Of a DNA stretch of 64,000 nucleotides, positions 15,479 through 24,138 are shown piece by piece. The notes under the pieces are model-generated. The model was not told the origin of the DNA. It searched no databases and saw only the letters and a program-made list of their open reading frames with translations. The stretch is from Mycolicibacter sinensis (GTDB lineage Bacteria > Actinomycetota > Actinomycetes > Mycobacteriales > Mycobacteriaceae). Location of the stretch: NCBI RefSeq assembly GCF_001667375.1, contig NZ_LZIN01000031.1, forward strand, positions 18,798 to 82,797, in the 5' to 3' direction. Both the position numbers and the translations under genes were made by a program. Position 1 is the first letter of the stretch; each line of letters begins with the position of its first letter.

Positions 15479-17203
15479 ATGGGCTTTCTCAAACAGGACA
15501 CCCCACAGATCGACTTCGAGGAATGGAGCCGGGGCACCCGGGCGGAGCGCATCATCCCGATGGCCCGGCACTGGGCCGAAGTCGGCTTCGGCACCCCGGT
15601 GCTGCTGCACCTGTTCTACGTGGTCAAGATCGGCCTGTACATCCTGGGTGCGTGGCTGATCTGTCTGACCACGCGCGGTATCGACGGCTTCACCGATGTG
15701 GCGCAGTGGTACGCCGAGCCGGTGGTGTTCGAGAAGGTCGTGCTCTACACGATGTTGTTCGAGGTGATCGGTCTGGGCTGCGGGTTCGGGCCGCTGAACA
15801 ACCGGTTCTTCCCGCCGATGGGATCGATCCTGTACTGGTTGCGCCCGAACACCATTCGGCTGCCGCCGTGGCCGGGTCGGATACCGCTGACCGCCGGCGA
15901 TCGCCGCACCCCGTTCGACGCCGCGCTGTACGCGGCGCTGCTGGTGTTGCTGGTCATTGCGTTGTTCTCCGACGCGACAGGGCCGGTCCCCGCGCTTGGG
16001 ACGACGGTCGGGGTGCTGCCGGCGTGGCAGATCTGGGCGGTGCTGGGTGTGCTGGCGGTGCTGGGGCTGCGCGACAAGGTGATCTTTCTGGCGGCCCGCG
16101 GTGAGGTCTATGGCTCGTTGACCGTCGCGTTCCTGTTCGCCGGCTACGGCGTGGACCTGATCCTGGGCGCCAAACTGGTGTGCCTGGTCATCTGGTTGGG
16201 CGCGGCGACCTCCAAACTCAACAAGCACTTCCCGTTCGTCATCTCCACGATGATGAGCAACAACCCGCTGTTTCGCTCGCGGTCGATCAAACGCAAGTTC
16301 TTCGAACACTTCCCGGACGACCTGAGGCCGGGCCGATTGTCGCGCTGGCTCGCGCATTTCTCCACGGTGATCGAGATGGGTGTCCCGCTGGTGTTGTTCT
16401 TCAGCCACGGCGGGTGGGCAGGCGCGATCGCCGCGTTCGTCATGCTGTGCTTCCACTTCGGCATCCTGTCGGCGATTCCGATGGGAGTTCCGCTGGAATG
16501 GAACGTCTTCATGATGTTCTCGGTGCTGGCGCTGTTCGTCGGCCACGCCGGCGTCGGGCTGGGCGATCTGACGACGCCCTTGCCGATCCTGCTGTTCGTC
16601 GTGGTCGCGGGAACCGTCGCGCTCGGAAACCTGTTCCCGCGCAAGGTGTCCTTCCTGCCGGGCATGCGCTACTACGCCGGCAACTGGGATACCACACTGT
16701 GGTGCATCAAGCCGTCCGCCGACGCGAAGATCGCCGAGGGCATCGTGGCGATCGCCAGCATGCCCGCCGCCCAGCTGGAGAAGTTCTACGGCAGCAAGGA
16801 GGCTGCCCAGATCCCGATGTACATGGGATATGCGTTCCGCGCCTTCAATACTCACGGCCGGGCGTTGTTCACCTTGGCGCATCGTGCGATGGCCGATCAG
16901 AACGAGGACGACTACGTCCTCACGGACGGTGAGCGGATCACCAGCACCGCGATCGGCTGGAACTTCGGTGACGGGCACTTCAGCAACGAACAGCTGATCG
17001 CCGCGTTGCAGCAGCGGTGCGGGTTCGAGCCGGGGGAGGTGCGGGTAGTGATTCTCGACGCCCAGCCTATCCACCGGCAAACCCAGTCCTACCGGCTGGT
17101 GGACGCCGCCACCGGGGAATTCGAACGCGGCTATGTGCGGGTGGCCGACATGGTGACCCGCCAGCCGTGGGACGACGACGTGCCGGTGCACGTCGAGATG
17201 TGA
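15479..17203 (+). CDS. DUF3556 polytopic membrane protein (Rv1132-like)
   Basis: A 574-aa protein. The N-terminal two thirds contain about ten hydrophobic segments (VLLHLFYVVKIGLYILGAWL, LYAALLVLLVIALF, LPILLFVVVAGTVAL). The C-terminal soluble part, from about residue 400, carries FLPGMRYYAGNWDTTLWCIK and TAIGWNFGDGHFSNEQLIAA. DUF3556 is mainly actinobacterial and has no proven function; the fold recalls membrane proteins acting on lipids. In M. tuberculosis the gene follows prpC, which is deleted here. It has a KstR-type box at the promoter. Confidence 0.85.
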   Translation: MGFLKQDTPQIDFEEWSRGTRAERIIPMARHWAEVGFGTPVLLHLFYVVKIGLYILGAWLICLTTRGIDGFTDVAQWYAEPVVFEKVVLYTMLFEVIGLGCGFGPLNNRFFPPMGSILYWLRPNTIRLPPWPGRIPLTAGDRRTPFDAALYAALLVLLVIALFSDATGPVPALGTTVGVLPAWQIWAVLGVLAVLGLRDKVIFLAARGEVYGSLTVAFLFAGYGVDLILGAKLVCLVIWLGAATSKLNKHFPFVISTMMSNNPLFRSRSIKRKFFEHFPDDLRPGRLSRWLAHFSTVIEMGVPLVLFFSHGGWAGAIAAFVMLCFHFGILSAIPMGVPLEWNVFMMFSVLALFVGHAGVGLGDLTTPLPILLFVVVAGTVALGNLFPRKVSFLPGMRYYAGNWDTTLWCIKPSADAKIAEGIVAIASMPAAQLEKFYGSKEAAQIPMYMGYAFRAFNTHGRALFTLAHRAMADQNEDDYVLTDGERITSTAIGWNFGDGHFSNEQLIAALQQRCGFEPGEVRVVILDAQPIHRQTQSYRLVDAATGEFERGYVRVADMVTRQPWDDDVPVHVEM

Positions 17204-17210
17204 TCCAGAT

Positions 17211-17227
17211 AACTGGTCCAACCAGTT
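17211..17227. promoter_or_regulatory. GntR/FadR-type operator
   Basis: AACTGGT-CCA-ACCAGTT is a perfect inverted repeat (7-3-7) containing the TGGTnnnACCA core typical for FadR-subfamily GntR proteins. It is 34 bp before the ATG of a GntR/FCD gene, which suggests autoregulation and control of the downstream sterol-desaturase-family gene. Confidence 0.7.
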
Positions 17228-17261
17228 GACCAGTCGGGCCGGGTGCTCGACCATATAGCCC

Positions 17262-17978
17262 ATGGATCTGGCGCCCATTCCGCGGACCGCGGTCTCCGAC
17301 ACGATCTTCGTGCGCCTCATCGAGGAGATCCTGACCGGACGCCTGCCGGCCGGCGAACCCCTGCCGTCGGAACGCGAACTGTCCCTGACGCTGCAGGTCA
17401 ACCGGCATGCGGTGCGCGAGGCGCTCAAGCGGTTGCAGCAGGCCGGGCTGGTCCGGATCAGCCACGGCGGCAAGACGCGGGTGCTGGACTGGCGGACCAG
17501 CGCCGGCCTGGATGCCCTGACCGGGCTGGCCCTCGCCGGAGTGATCCCCGCACGCCAGATCATCGGCGACGTCGCGGTGATGCGGCGTTCGATCGCGGCG
17601 GATGCCGCACGACTCTGTGCGCGGAGCGCCTCGGCGCAGCAGCGGTCCGCGATCACTGCCGCCGCGAAGGCATACCCGGTTTCCGGGGAGTTGGAGTTGG
17701 TGATCGACGCCGACCTGACGTTCTGGATCGCCGTCATCGACGGGTCGGGCAACATCGCCTACCGGCTGGCGCTGAACACCCTGGTCGCCGCCTACGACGA
17801 GATCGGACGAGAGGCGATCTACGCGCTGGGAGCCGCCGAATTCGCCGACCGTAGCGCACACATCGACCTGGCCGCCGCGATCGCGGCAGCCGACGAGGAC
17901 GCCGCGTATCGGTTGGCCGAAGAGTTGCTGACCCGGTTCGTGGCGGCCTGCCAGGCCGACGCCGACGGGGCGGGGTAA
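17262..17978 (+). CDS. GntR-family (FCD) transcriptional regulator
   Basis: A 238-aa regulator. The N-terminal winged helix shows LIEEILTGRLPAGEPLPSER and LQVNRHAVREALKRLQQAGL, the classical GntR helix-turn-helix. The C-terminal all-helical FCD domain has VMRRSIAADAARLCA, DADLTFWIAVIDGSGN (Asp/His-type metal or acid site) and HIDLAAAIAAADEDAAYRLA. Ligand unknown. It ends 5 bp before the sterol-desaturase-family gene, forming an operon, with an inverted-repeat operator upstream. Confidence 0.9.
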   Translation: MDLAPIPRTAVSDTIFVRLIEEILTGRLPAGEPLPSERELSLTLQVNRHAVREALKRLQQAGLVRISHGGKTRVLDWRTSAGLDALTGLALAGVIPARQIIGDVAVMRRSIAADAARLCARSASAQQRSAITAAAKAYPVSGELELVIDADLTFWIAVIDGSGNIAYRLALNTLVAAYDEIGREAIYALGAAEFADRSAHIDLAAAIAAADEDAAYRLAEELLTRFVAACQADADGAG

Positions 17979-17983
17979 CTGCG

Positions 17984-18811
17984 GTGTTCGATCTCATCGC
18001 CCACGCGATCCCGGTCTTCGTGCTCTGCCTGGTTCTGGAGGCGGTGTCCTTCGCGGTGCTGCCGAACGACGAGGAGCGTGGCTACGAATTACGGGATACC
18101 CGAACCAGTCTCACTATGGGCATCGGCAACGTGATCATCAACATCGGCTGGAAGCTGGCGGTGTTGGCGGTCTTCAGCGGGGCCTATCTGCTGGCGCCGG
18201 TTCACCTGCCGGCGAGTAACCCGCTGACCTGGATCGCGCTGTTCGTCGCCGACGACTTCGCCTACTACTGGTACCACCGCACTCACCACACCATCCGGGT
18301 GTTCTGGGCCAGCCACGTGGTGCACCACTCCAGTCAGCACTACAACCTGTCCACCGCCCTGCGCCAGACCTGGACGCCGTTCACCGCGGTCCCGTTCTGG
18401 GTGCTGCTGGCGTTCGCCGGGTTCGCCCCGTGGATGATCCTGCTGCAGCAGTCCATCAGCCTGCTCTACCAGTTTTTCATCCACACCGAGCGGGTCGGGA
18501 AGCTCTGGCGGCCTGTCGAATTCGTCTTCAACACCCCGTCACACCACCGTGTCCACCACGGGTCGAACGAGAAGTACCTCGACACGAACTACGGCGGCAT
18601 CCTCATCGTGTGGGACCGGCTGTTCGGCACCTTCCAGCCGGAGGGGGAGCGGGTGGTCTACGGGCTGACCAAGAACATCGAGACGTTCAACCCGGTGCGG
18701 GTGGCCACCCACGAGTACGTCGCGATCTGGCGCGACGTACGGAGCGCACGCAATTGGCGGGCGGTGTGGGGCCACCTCTTTCGCGGGCCGGGATGGCAGC
18801 CCGCCGGCTGA
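17984..18811 (+). CDS. Sterol desaturase / fatty acid hydroxylase superfamily protein
   Basis: A 275-aa membrane di-iron oxygenase. Three histidine clusters hold the iron: HRTHH at about residue 102, HVVHHSSQHYN at about 115 and HHRVHHG at about 187. Four membrane helices surround them (VFVLCLVLEAVSFAVL, MILLQQSISLLYQFFI). The substrate may be a sterol, fatty acid or carotenoid; the family is too broad to decide. The GTG start is 5 bp from the GntR gene, which probably controls it. Confidence 0.87.
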   Translation: MFDLIAHAIPVFVLCLVLEAVSFAVLPNDEERGYELRDTRTSLTMGIGNVIINIGWKLAVLAVFSGAYLLAPVHLPASNPLTWIALFVADDFAYYWYHRTHHTIRVFWASHVVHHSSQHYNLSTALRQTWTPFTAVPFWVLLAFAGFAPWMILLQQSISLLYQFFIHTERVGKLWRPVEFVFNTPSHHRVHHGSNEKYLDTNYGGILIVWDRLFGTFQPEGERVVYGLTKNIETFNPVRVATHEYVAIWRDVRSARNWRAVWGHLFRGPGWQPAG

Positions 18812-18834
18812 ACAGGCAGCTTGACTCGCGAAGG

Positions 18835-19686
18835 TTACCCAGAGTCCCGGGCGCTGTCACCGACACGATGTCGGACCCCCGCCAGGACGTCGTCGGCTGC
18901 GCGGAACCGCAGGTGATGGATCTGCCCGGTCGTGACGGTGAAGTCGAAGGCGACCTTGACCTGTCCGCGGTGGATCCAGGCGGCGCCCGGGCGATCCTCG
19001 ACGAAGACAGCGAAGGCAGCTGCCGCAGCGCCGTTGAAGAAACTGGCTACCTCGCCGGCGCCTTCCAAGCGAGTCGGCGTGCCCAGCGCAACCGCGGACG
19101 CATCGGCAGTCACCACCACGTCGGGAGCCAGCAACTCGAGCAGCTGGGCGAAGTCTCCCTCGCGCGCCGCGGTCATAAACGCGTCCACGACCTCCCAATC
19201 GGCGAGGGCATCGGCGGGCGCTGGTGGGCGCACCTTGGCCCGAGCCCGCGAGGCCAGCTTGCGCGCCGCGACCGAGGTGGTGTCGAGCATCGTCGCGATC
19301 AACTCGAAGTCAAAACCGAAGCTGTCGTGTAGGACAAACGCCACCCGCTCGGCGGGCGTGAGCCGATCGAGCACCACCTGCAGTGCGATACCGACGGTGT
19401 CAGCCAGTACCAGGTCGTCGGCGGGATCGGGTGCCGTTTCAACGTCTATCGACTCCGTCGGTATCGGCGTACGAGCTCGTAGCCGGTCCACGCACAGCCG
19501 AGAGGTCACTGTTGTCAGCCAGCCGGGCAGATTTGTGATCGGGGCATCGGCGGCCTCCAGCCGCAACCACGCCTGCTGAACGACGTCCTGCGCCGCGTCG
19601 GCATCTCCCAGGATGTGCGCAGCGATGCGCTGCAGGCGTGGGCGCTCGGCCTCGAAGCCGTCAGCAAGCTGCTCGTCGCTCACCAT
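18835..19686 (-). CDS. ECF sigma factor, ECF41 (SigJ-like) type with SnoaL-like C-terminus
   Basis: A 283-aa sigma factor. Region 2 reads RIAAHILGDADAAQDVVQQA then WLRLEAADAPITNLPGWLTT; region 4 reads DRLTPAERVAFVLHDSFGFD then FELIATMLDTTSVAARKLAS. A further about 110 residues (ADWEVVDAFMTAAREGDFAQ, LLELLAPDVVVTADASAVAL) form the NTF2/SnoaL-like extension that regulates ECF41 sigmas in place of a separate anti-sigma factor. The DGGGK-type motif of the linker is degenerate here. The ATG at 19686 is the first sensible start. A matching ECF41 promoter lies just upstream on the other strand. Confidence 0.85.
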   Translation of the reverse strand: MVSDEQLADGFEAERPRLQRIAAHILGDADAAQDVVQQAWLRLEAADAPITNLPGWLTTVTSRLCVDRLRARTPIPTESIDVETAPDPADDLVLADTVGIALQVVLDRLTPAERVAFVLHDSFGFDFELIATMLDTTSVAARKLASRARAKVRPPAPADALADWEVVDAFMTAAREGDFAQLLELLAPDVVVTADASAVALGTPTRLEGAGEVASFFNGAAAAAFAVFVEDRPGAAWIHRGQVKVAFDFTVTTGQIHHLRFRAADDVLAGVRHRVGDSARDSG

Positions 19687-19689
19687 GGC

Positions 19690-19716
19690 GGTCACACTTT
19701 CGTCGTCGGGTGCGTC
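19690..19716 (+). promoter_or_regulatory. Predicted ECF41-dependent promoter
   Basis: GGTCACA, 16 bp spacer, CGTC. This differs in one base from the TGTCACA-N16-CGTC motif described for ECF41 sigma factors. It starts 4 bp from the sigma gene start codon and points to the divergent DUF1059 gene, the position expected for a sigma factor driving its neighbour. Confidence 0.6.
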
Positions 19717-19768
19717 AACATCCTGACGCACCCGGACCGCCCGGTGCGACCAGAGGAGGAGAACCCCC

Positions 19769-20005
19769 GTGAAGACCATGACCTGCCAGGAACTGGGTGG
19801 CCCATGCAACTTCGCCCACCGCGGTGAGAGCGCCGACGAGATCATCAAGGCGCAGGACCGGCACCTCAAGGAACTCGTCAGGGCCGGCGACGAGGCCCAC
19901 GTGCCCGCCCGAGACGACATGAAGGGCCGCTGGCGCCGCCCCATGAAGTCGATGGGCTGGTACAACGATGTCAAGAAGCGGTTCGCCGAGCTGCCCGAGG
20001 CGTGA
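19769..20005 (+). CDS. DUF1059 small protein
   Basis: A 78-aa protein: MKTMTCQELGGPCNFAHRGE then SADEIIKAQDRHLKELVRAG, matching the DUF1059 pattern (Cys-Cys near the N-terminus, conserved His). The two cysteines and two histidines could bind a metal, but no function is established. The start is GTG with a strong GAGGAGGA 8 nt before it. It is divergent from the ECF41 sigma gene and likely its target. Confidence 0.8.
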   Translation: MKTMTCQELGGPCNFAHRGESADEIIKAQDRHLKELVRAGDEAHVPARDDMKGRWRRPMKSMGWYNDVKKRFAELPEA

Positions 20006-20059
20006 GACCGTGAATCCGGCATCATCAGATTTCAGGAACTCGTATCGAGGAGCGCACAT

Positions 20060-20449
20060 ATGGCATCCGAGAAGCGCACGGTCAACAGCGATGATCCGTC
20101 AGCTCTGATCGACGGCCGCATCTCCGAATTGGCCGACTGGCGCGGTGAGCTGCTGGCCACCATCCGCGAAGTGATCATCACGACGCTGCCCGCCGTGGTG
20201 GAACAGTGGAAATGGCGCGGTGTGCCCACGTGGTACCAGGACGGGATCATCTGCACCGGAGAGACCTACCGGGAGAAGGTCAAGCTCACCTTCGCCAAGG
20301 GAGCCTCGCTGCCCGACCCGACCGGACTGTTCAACGCCAGCCTCGAGGGCAATACCCGGCGTGCGATCGACCTCCTGGAAGGCGACACCCTGGACGTGAA
20401 GGCCTTCGCGGCCCTCGTCCGCGCAGCCGCCGAACTCAACGCGCAATGA
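20060..20449 (+). CDS. DUF1801 (YdhG-like) protein
   Basis: A 129-aa protein with ISELADWRGELLATIREVII, LPAVVEQWKWRGVPTWYQDG and YREKVKLTFAKGASLPDPTG, the pattern of DUF1801 proteins. The fold is small alpha/beta with a cluster of aromatic residues; no enzymatic role is known. GAGGAG lies before the ATG. It follows the DUF1059 gene by 54 bp in the same direction and may share its ECF41-dependent transcript; DUF1801 genes are common near ECF sigma genes. Confidence 0.78.
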   Translation: MASEKRTVNSDDPSALIDGRISELADWRGELLATIREVIITTLPAVVEQWKWRGVPTWYQDGIICTGETYREKVKLTFAKGASLPDPTGLFNASLEGNTRRAIDLLEGDTLDVKAFAALVRAAAELNAQ

Positions 20450-20488
20450 CGTAACGCTGGATGCCTCGGCGATCACCGCCGGCGGGGC

Positions 20489-21367
20489 TTACCCGCGCGG
20501 CACCCACTCGCCGTAGAACGGCGGCATCGCCGAGGCCCGGGAGGTGAACTGCGGGTCACGCTTCTCCAGGAAGGCCCGCACCCCGTCGGCCCCGTCGCCG
20601 ATGCTGGTGTAGAACATCGCCAGCGAATCGACCCGGTGCGCGTCTACCGGGTCGGGCTGCGCGGAGTTGCGGTAGAGCATCTGGCGGATCAGCGCGAACG
20701 ACACCGGTGAGCGGCCCTTGGTCCAGGCGTCGGCCAGCTCTCGCGCCTGGGCCAGCAGCACGTCCGGTTCGTGGAGCGACTGGGCGATCCCGCAGGCACG
20801 CGCGCCCTCCGCGTCCAGGATGTCGGCGCGGTAGAGCAGGTCCAAAGCCGTTGGCACCCCGACGATCCGGGGCAGGAACCAGGTCGAGCAGGCTTCCGGG
20901 GTGATCCCTAGTTTTCCGAACACCAGCCCGAACCGGGCCTTGGTGGAGAACAGTCGGGCGTCCATCGCCAGCATCATCGTGGCGCCGATCCCGACCGCGG
21001 GGCCGTTGACCGCGGCGATCACCGGTTTGCGGCAGCCGTAGATCGCCAGCGTCACCCGCCCGCCGGTGTCGCGCACCCGGGCCAGTTCCGGATCGTCGAG
21101 GTCCGCCATGTCGGCCAGCGTCGGCGACTTGGTCTCGTCGAGGCCGAACACGTTGCCCGAGCTGGACAGGTCCATCCCTGCGCAGAACGCCCGTCCCTCG
21201 CCGGTGACGATCACCGCGCGTACGGCGTCGTCGTTGTTGACCTCGATGAAGGTGCGCTCCAGTTCCTCGGCCATCTCGACGGTGAAGGCGTTGAGGTTGT
21301 CCGGTCGGTTCAGGTACACGGTGAGGATCCCGTCCTCGACCTCGTGGCGGATCGTGGTGAAGTCCAT
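20489..21367 (-). CDS. Enoyl-CoA hydratase/isomerase family protein
   Basis: A 292-aa crotonase-fold protein: ILTVYLNRPDNLNAFTVEMA, AVIVTGEGRAFCAGMDL (oxyanion hole) and KPVIAAVNGPAVGIGATMML (second oxyanion GG/GIG). At the catalytic acid positions, FGKLGITPEACSTWFLPRIV shows Glu kept at the second site. The first catalytic Glu of true hydratases is not evident, so an isomerase or another crotonase reaction is possible. It is downstream of metE on the same strand but separated by a palindromic repeat, so it probably has its own promoter. Confidence 0.85.
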   Translation of the reverse strand: MDFTTIRHEVEDGILTVYLNRPDNLNAFTVEMAEELERTFIEVNNDDAVRAVIVTGEGRAFCAGMDLSSSGNVFGLDETKSPTLADMADLDDPELARVRDTGGRVTLAIYGCRKPVIAAVNGPAVGIGATMMLAMDARLFSTKARFGLVFGKLGITPEACSTWFLPRIVGVPTALDLLYRADILDAEGARACGIAQSLHEPDVLLAQARELADAWTKGRSPVSFALIRQMLYRNSAQPDPVDAHRVDSLAMFYTSIGDGADGVRAFLEKRDPQFTSRASAMPPFYGEWVPRG

Positions 21368-21386
21368 GTCTGCTCCTCCTCGGCTA

Positions 21387-21448
21387 CGCCGAACGTGCAC
21401 CCACTGCGAAATTTTCATGATTCTTTCGCAGCAGGCGCACGTTCGGCG
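21387..21448. repeat. Dispersed palindromic element, copy 1
   Basis: Outer arms CGCCGAACGTGC (21387-21398) and GCACGTTCGGCG (21437-21448) pair perfectly, as do inner arms CTGCGAAA (21404-21411) and TTTCGCAG (21424-21431), leaving a 12-nt loop. A second copy with the same arms and layout lies at 62600-62665. It stands between the metE stop and the enoyl-CoA hydratase start and could end or process metE RNA. Confidence 0.85.
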
Positions 21449-21466
21449 ACCGGGGTCCCGTCAGAC

Positions 21467-23743
21467 CTAGACGCCGGCGCGGGCCTGCTTGGCCGCGGCG
21501 ACAAGGTTGGCCAGCGAGGCGGTAACCTCGTCGGTTTTGCGGGTCTTGAGGCCGCAGTCCGGATTCACCCAGAGTCGTTGCGCTGGAACCGCGTCGAGGG
21601 CTTCCCGCAGCGAGGTGGCCATCTCATCGGTGCTGGGCACCCGTGGAGAGTGGATGTCGTAGACGCCCGGCCCCACCCCGCCTGCGAACCCGATCGCGTT
21701 GAGGTCGTCGAGCACCTCCATGTGCGAGCGCGCCGCCTCGAGGGAGGTGACGTCAGCGTCGAGGTCGGCGATCGCACCGATCACCTCGCCGAACTCCGAG
21801 TAGCACAGGTGGGTGTGGATCTGGGTCGCGTCGCTCACCCCCGACGTCGACAGCCGGAAGGCGCCGACCGCCCAGTTCAGGTAGGCCTCCTGGTCGGCCT
21901 TGCGCAGCGGCAGTAACTCGCGCAGCGCGGGCTCATCGACCTGGATCACCGCGATGCCGGCTTTCTCCAGATCCACCGTCTCATCGCGGATGGCCAGCGC
22001 CACCTGGTTGGCGGTGTCGGCCAGCGGCTGGTCGTCGCGGACGAACGACCACGCCAGAATGGTCACCGGGCCGGTGAGCATGCCCTTGACCGGCTTGTCG
22101 GTCAGTGACTGGGCGTAGGTGGCCCACTCCACCGTCATCGGATGCGGACGGAAGACGTCGCCGAAGAGCACCGGCGGCCGCACGCACCGGCTGCCGTAGG
22201 ACTGCACCCAGCCGTTGGCGGTGGCGAAGAAGCCCTCCAGCTGCTCGGCGAAGTACTGCACCATGTCGTTGCGCTCCGGCTCGCCGTGCACCAGCACGTC
22301 CAGGCCGAGCTGCTCCTGCAGCTTGATGACGTCGGCGATCTCGGCCTTCATTCGGCGGGTGTATTCCGCTTCGTCGATCTCGCCGGCGACCAGCGCGGCC
22401 CGGGCCTTGCGGATGTCGACGGTCTGCGGAAACGACCCGATGGTGGTGGTCGGCAGCGGCGGCAGGTGCAGCCGCTCGCCCTGGGCGGCACGCCGGGCCT
22501 CGGCGCTGCCGCGGCGCGCGCCGGCCGCGGTGATCGTCGCGATCCGGTCGCGGACATCGGCATTGCTCAGCCGCGGGTCGGATTTGCGCGAGGAGACGGC
22601 GGCGTTGGAGGCGGCGATCTCGTCGGAGACGGCATCGCGGCCCTCGGCCAGGGCCCGAGACAGGACGGCCACTTCGGTCACCTTCTCGGCGCCGAACGCC
22701 AGCCAGCTGCGCAGGTTGTCGTCCAGCGCCGAATCGGCCTCATACGACAGCGAATAGGGGACATGCAGCGTCGAGCAAGACGTGGAGACAGCCACCGCAG
22801 CCACCGACTCCCGGACGGTCGCCAGCTTCGCCAGCGCGGCCTCCAGGTCGATGCGCCAGATGTTGCGGCCGTCGACGACACCGGCGACCAGGGTCTTGGA
22901 GGCCAACTCCGGAACCGCGGCCACTGAGTCCACCGAGCCGTAGACCAGATCCACGCCGATCGCCTCGACCGGGGTTCGGGCCAGCGCGGCCAGCGCACCG
23001 CCCGGGTCGCCGAAGTAGGTGGCGACGAAGATCGCCGGCCGGCCCGCCACACCGGCGAGGCGGCTGTAGACCTGTTCGGCCAGCGCCGGGGCGTCCGGGG
23101 CGCCGTCCGTCACCAACACCGGCTCGTCGATCTGCACCCACTCGGCCCCGGCTTCGGCCAGCTTGGAAAGCAGCTCGGCGTAGACGTCGGTCAGCTCGTC
23201 GAGGCGGAAGATCGGCGCCGGCGCACCGTCGACCGCCTTGCTCAGCAGCAGGAAGGTGATGGGACCGATGATCACCGGGCGAGCCGGAATCCCTTGCTCG
23301 GCAGCCTCTTTGAACTCAGCGAGCACCTTGGCCGGATTCAGCGCGAACTTGGTGTCCGGGCCGATCTCCGGAACGATGTAGTGGTAGTTGGTGTCGAACC
23401 ACTTCGTCATCTCCAGCGGGGCGATCTCGGAGTTGCCCCGTGCGGCGGCAAAGTAACGGTCCAGCTCGTCGGCCACCCCGGCGACCCGCTGCGGGAGCGC
23501 ACCGAGCAGCACCGCGGTGTCGAGCATCTGGTCGTAGTAGGAGAACGTGTTCACCGGCACCGAGTCCAGACCGGCGGCGACCAACTGTGCCCAGGTGTCG
23601 CGGCGCAGGTCGGCAGCGACCTTCTTCAGTTCGTCTTGTCCTATCCGGGCGGCCCAGTAACTCTCGGTGGCGCGCTTGAGTTCGCGGCGCGGCCCGATCC
23701 GCGGAGATCCGAGAACGGTGGCGGTAAAGGGTTGAACGGTCAC
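21467..23743 (-). CDS. metE: Cobalamin-independent methionine synthase
   Basis: MetE transfers the methyl group of 5-methyltetrahydropteroyl-triglutamate to homocysteine. The protein is 758 aa, full length. The N-terminal barrel starts [20 protein letters not shown]; the C-terminal barrel carries the zinc ligands in [14 protein letters not shown] (His and Cys about residue 643), the Glu of a following strand and the Cys of [12 protein letters not shown] (about 730). [12 protein letters not shown] marks the domain boundary. The start is GTG with AAAGGA upstream. A cobalamin riboswitch precedes it, so the enzyme is made when B12 is scarce. Confidence 0.97.
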   Translation of the reverse strand: MTVQPFTATVLGSPRIGPRRELKRATESYWAARIGQDELKKVAADLRRDTWAQLVAAGLDSVPVNTFSYYDQMLDTAVLLGALPQRVAGVADELDRYFAAARGNSEIAPLEMTKWFDTNYHYIVPEIGPDTKFALNPAKVLAEFKEAAEQGIPARPVIIGPITFLLLSKAVDGAPAPIFRLDELTDVYAELLSKLAEAGAEWVQIDEPVLVTDGAPDAPALAEQVYSRLAGVAGRPAIFVATYFGDPGGALAALARTPVEAIGVDLVYGSVDSVAAVPELASKTLVAGVVDGRNIWRIDLEAALAKLATVRESVAAVAVSTSCSTLHVPYSLSYEADSALDDNLRSWLAFGAEKVTEVAVLSRALAEGRDAVSDEIAASNAAVSSRKSDPRLSNADVRDRIATITAAGARRGSAEARRAAQGERLHLPPLPTTTIGSFPQTVDIRKARAALVAGEIDEAEYTRRMKAEIADVIKLQEQLGLDVLVHGEPERNDMVQYFAEQLEGFFATANGWVQSYGSRCVRPPVLFGDVFRPHPMTVEWATYAQSLTDKPVKGMLTGPVTILAWSFVRDDQPLADTANQVALAIRDETVDLEKAGIAVIQVDEPALRELLPLRKADQEAYLNWAVGAFRLSTSGVSDATQIHTHLCYSEFGEVIGAIADLDADVTSLEAARSHMEVLDDLNAIGFAGGVGPGVYDIHSPRVPSTDEMATSLREALDAVPAQRLWVNPDCGLKTRKTDEVTASLANLVAAAKQARAGV

Positions 23744-23831
23744 GATGCGATCCTTTGATCCAGAGGGTGGGTCACCGCCGGCGGTCGTCCAGCCAATCCG
23801 GTTCCGTGCAATTTAACGCACTATAACGCTG

Positions 23832-23860
23832 AAAAACCAGACGCCCATTCCGCGAGGCGT
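23832..23860 (-). terminator. Candidate intrinsic terminator, riboswitch expression platform
   Basis: On the minus strand ACGCC pairs with GGCGT around CTCGCGGAATG-like loop bases, followed after 3 nt by GTTTTTC. It lies between the cobalamin aptamer and metE. The stem is short and such terminators are rare in mycobacteria, so translation control is an alternative. Confidence 0.35.
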
Positions 23861-23881
23861 TGATCCGCCGGGCGCGGCGCG

Positions 23882-24080
23882 CCCGACACAACAGGTAGGT
23901 CTTCGGACTCGCAGGCGCGCACCGGGGGTGCTCCTAGTGGCCGTCGCTTCCCAGTCGTGGGCGAACCCTTGACCAGTGCCGATGACGGCGGTCGTTCCTG
24001 CATACCGCTGCGGGACAGCCCCGGACTCTCACCGGGTTCCCTCTCACGCTCCACGGAAAACCGCGTTGCGCTCGATGTCA
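23882..24080 (-). promoter_or_regulatory. Cobalamin (B12) riboswitch upstream of metE
   Basis: Read on the minus strand, the segment holds the core GGGAACCCGGTGAGAGTCCG, then GGCTGTCCCGCAGCGGTA, then GACTGGGAAGCGACGG and, at the 3' end, GAAGACCTACCTGTTG. These are the ordered conserved blocks of the cobalamin aptamer. It lies 139 bp before metE. Binding of adenosyl- or methylcobalamin should switch metE off in favour of MetH. Confidence 0.92.
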
Positions 24081-24138
24081 ACGCCGCCACTACTACCGGC
24101 GATGTCGGCAAACCAGTTGCGTGGTCGACGTTACCCGC

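Noticed and set aside
14324..17755. A 1,143-codon open frame on the minus strand
   Set aside because: It is antisense to prpD, the DUF3556 gene and the GntR gene, which have clear family motifs. High GC keeps the opposite frame open; the translation is rich in Arg, His, Gln and Gly without domains.
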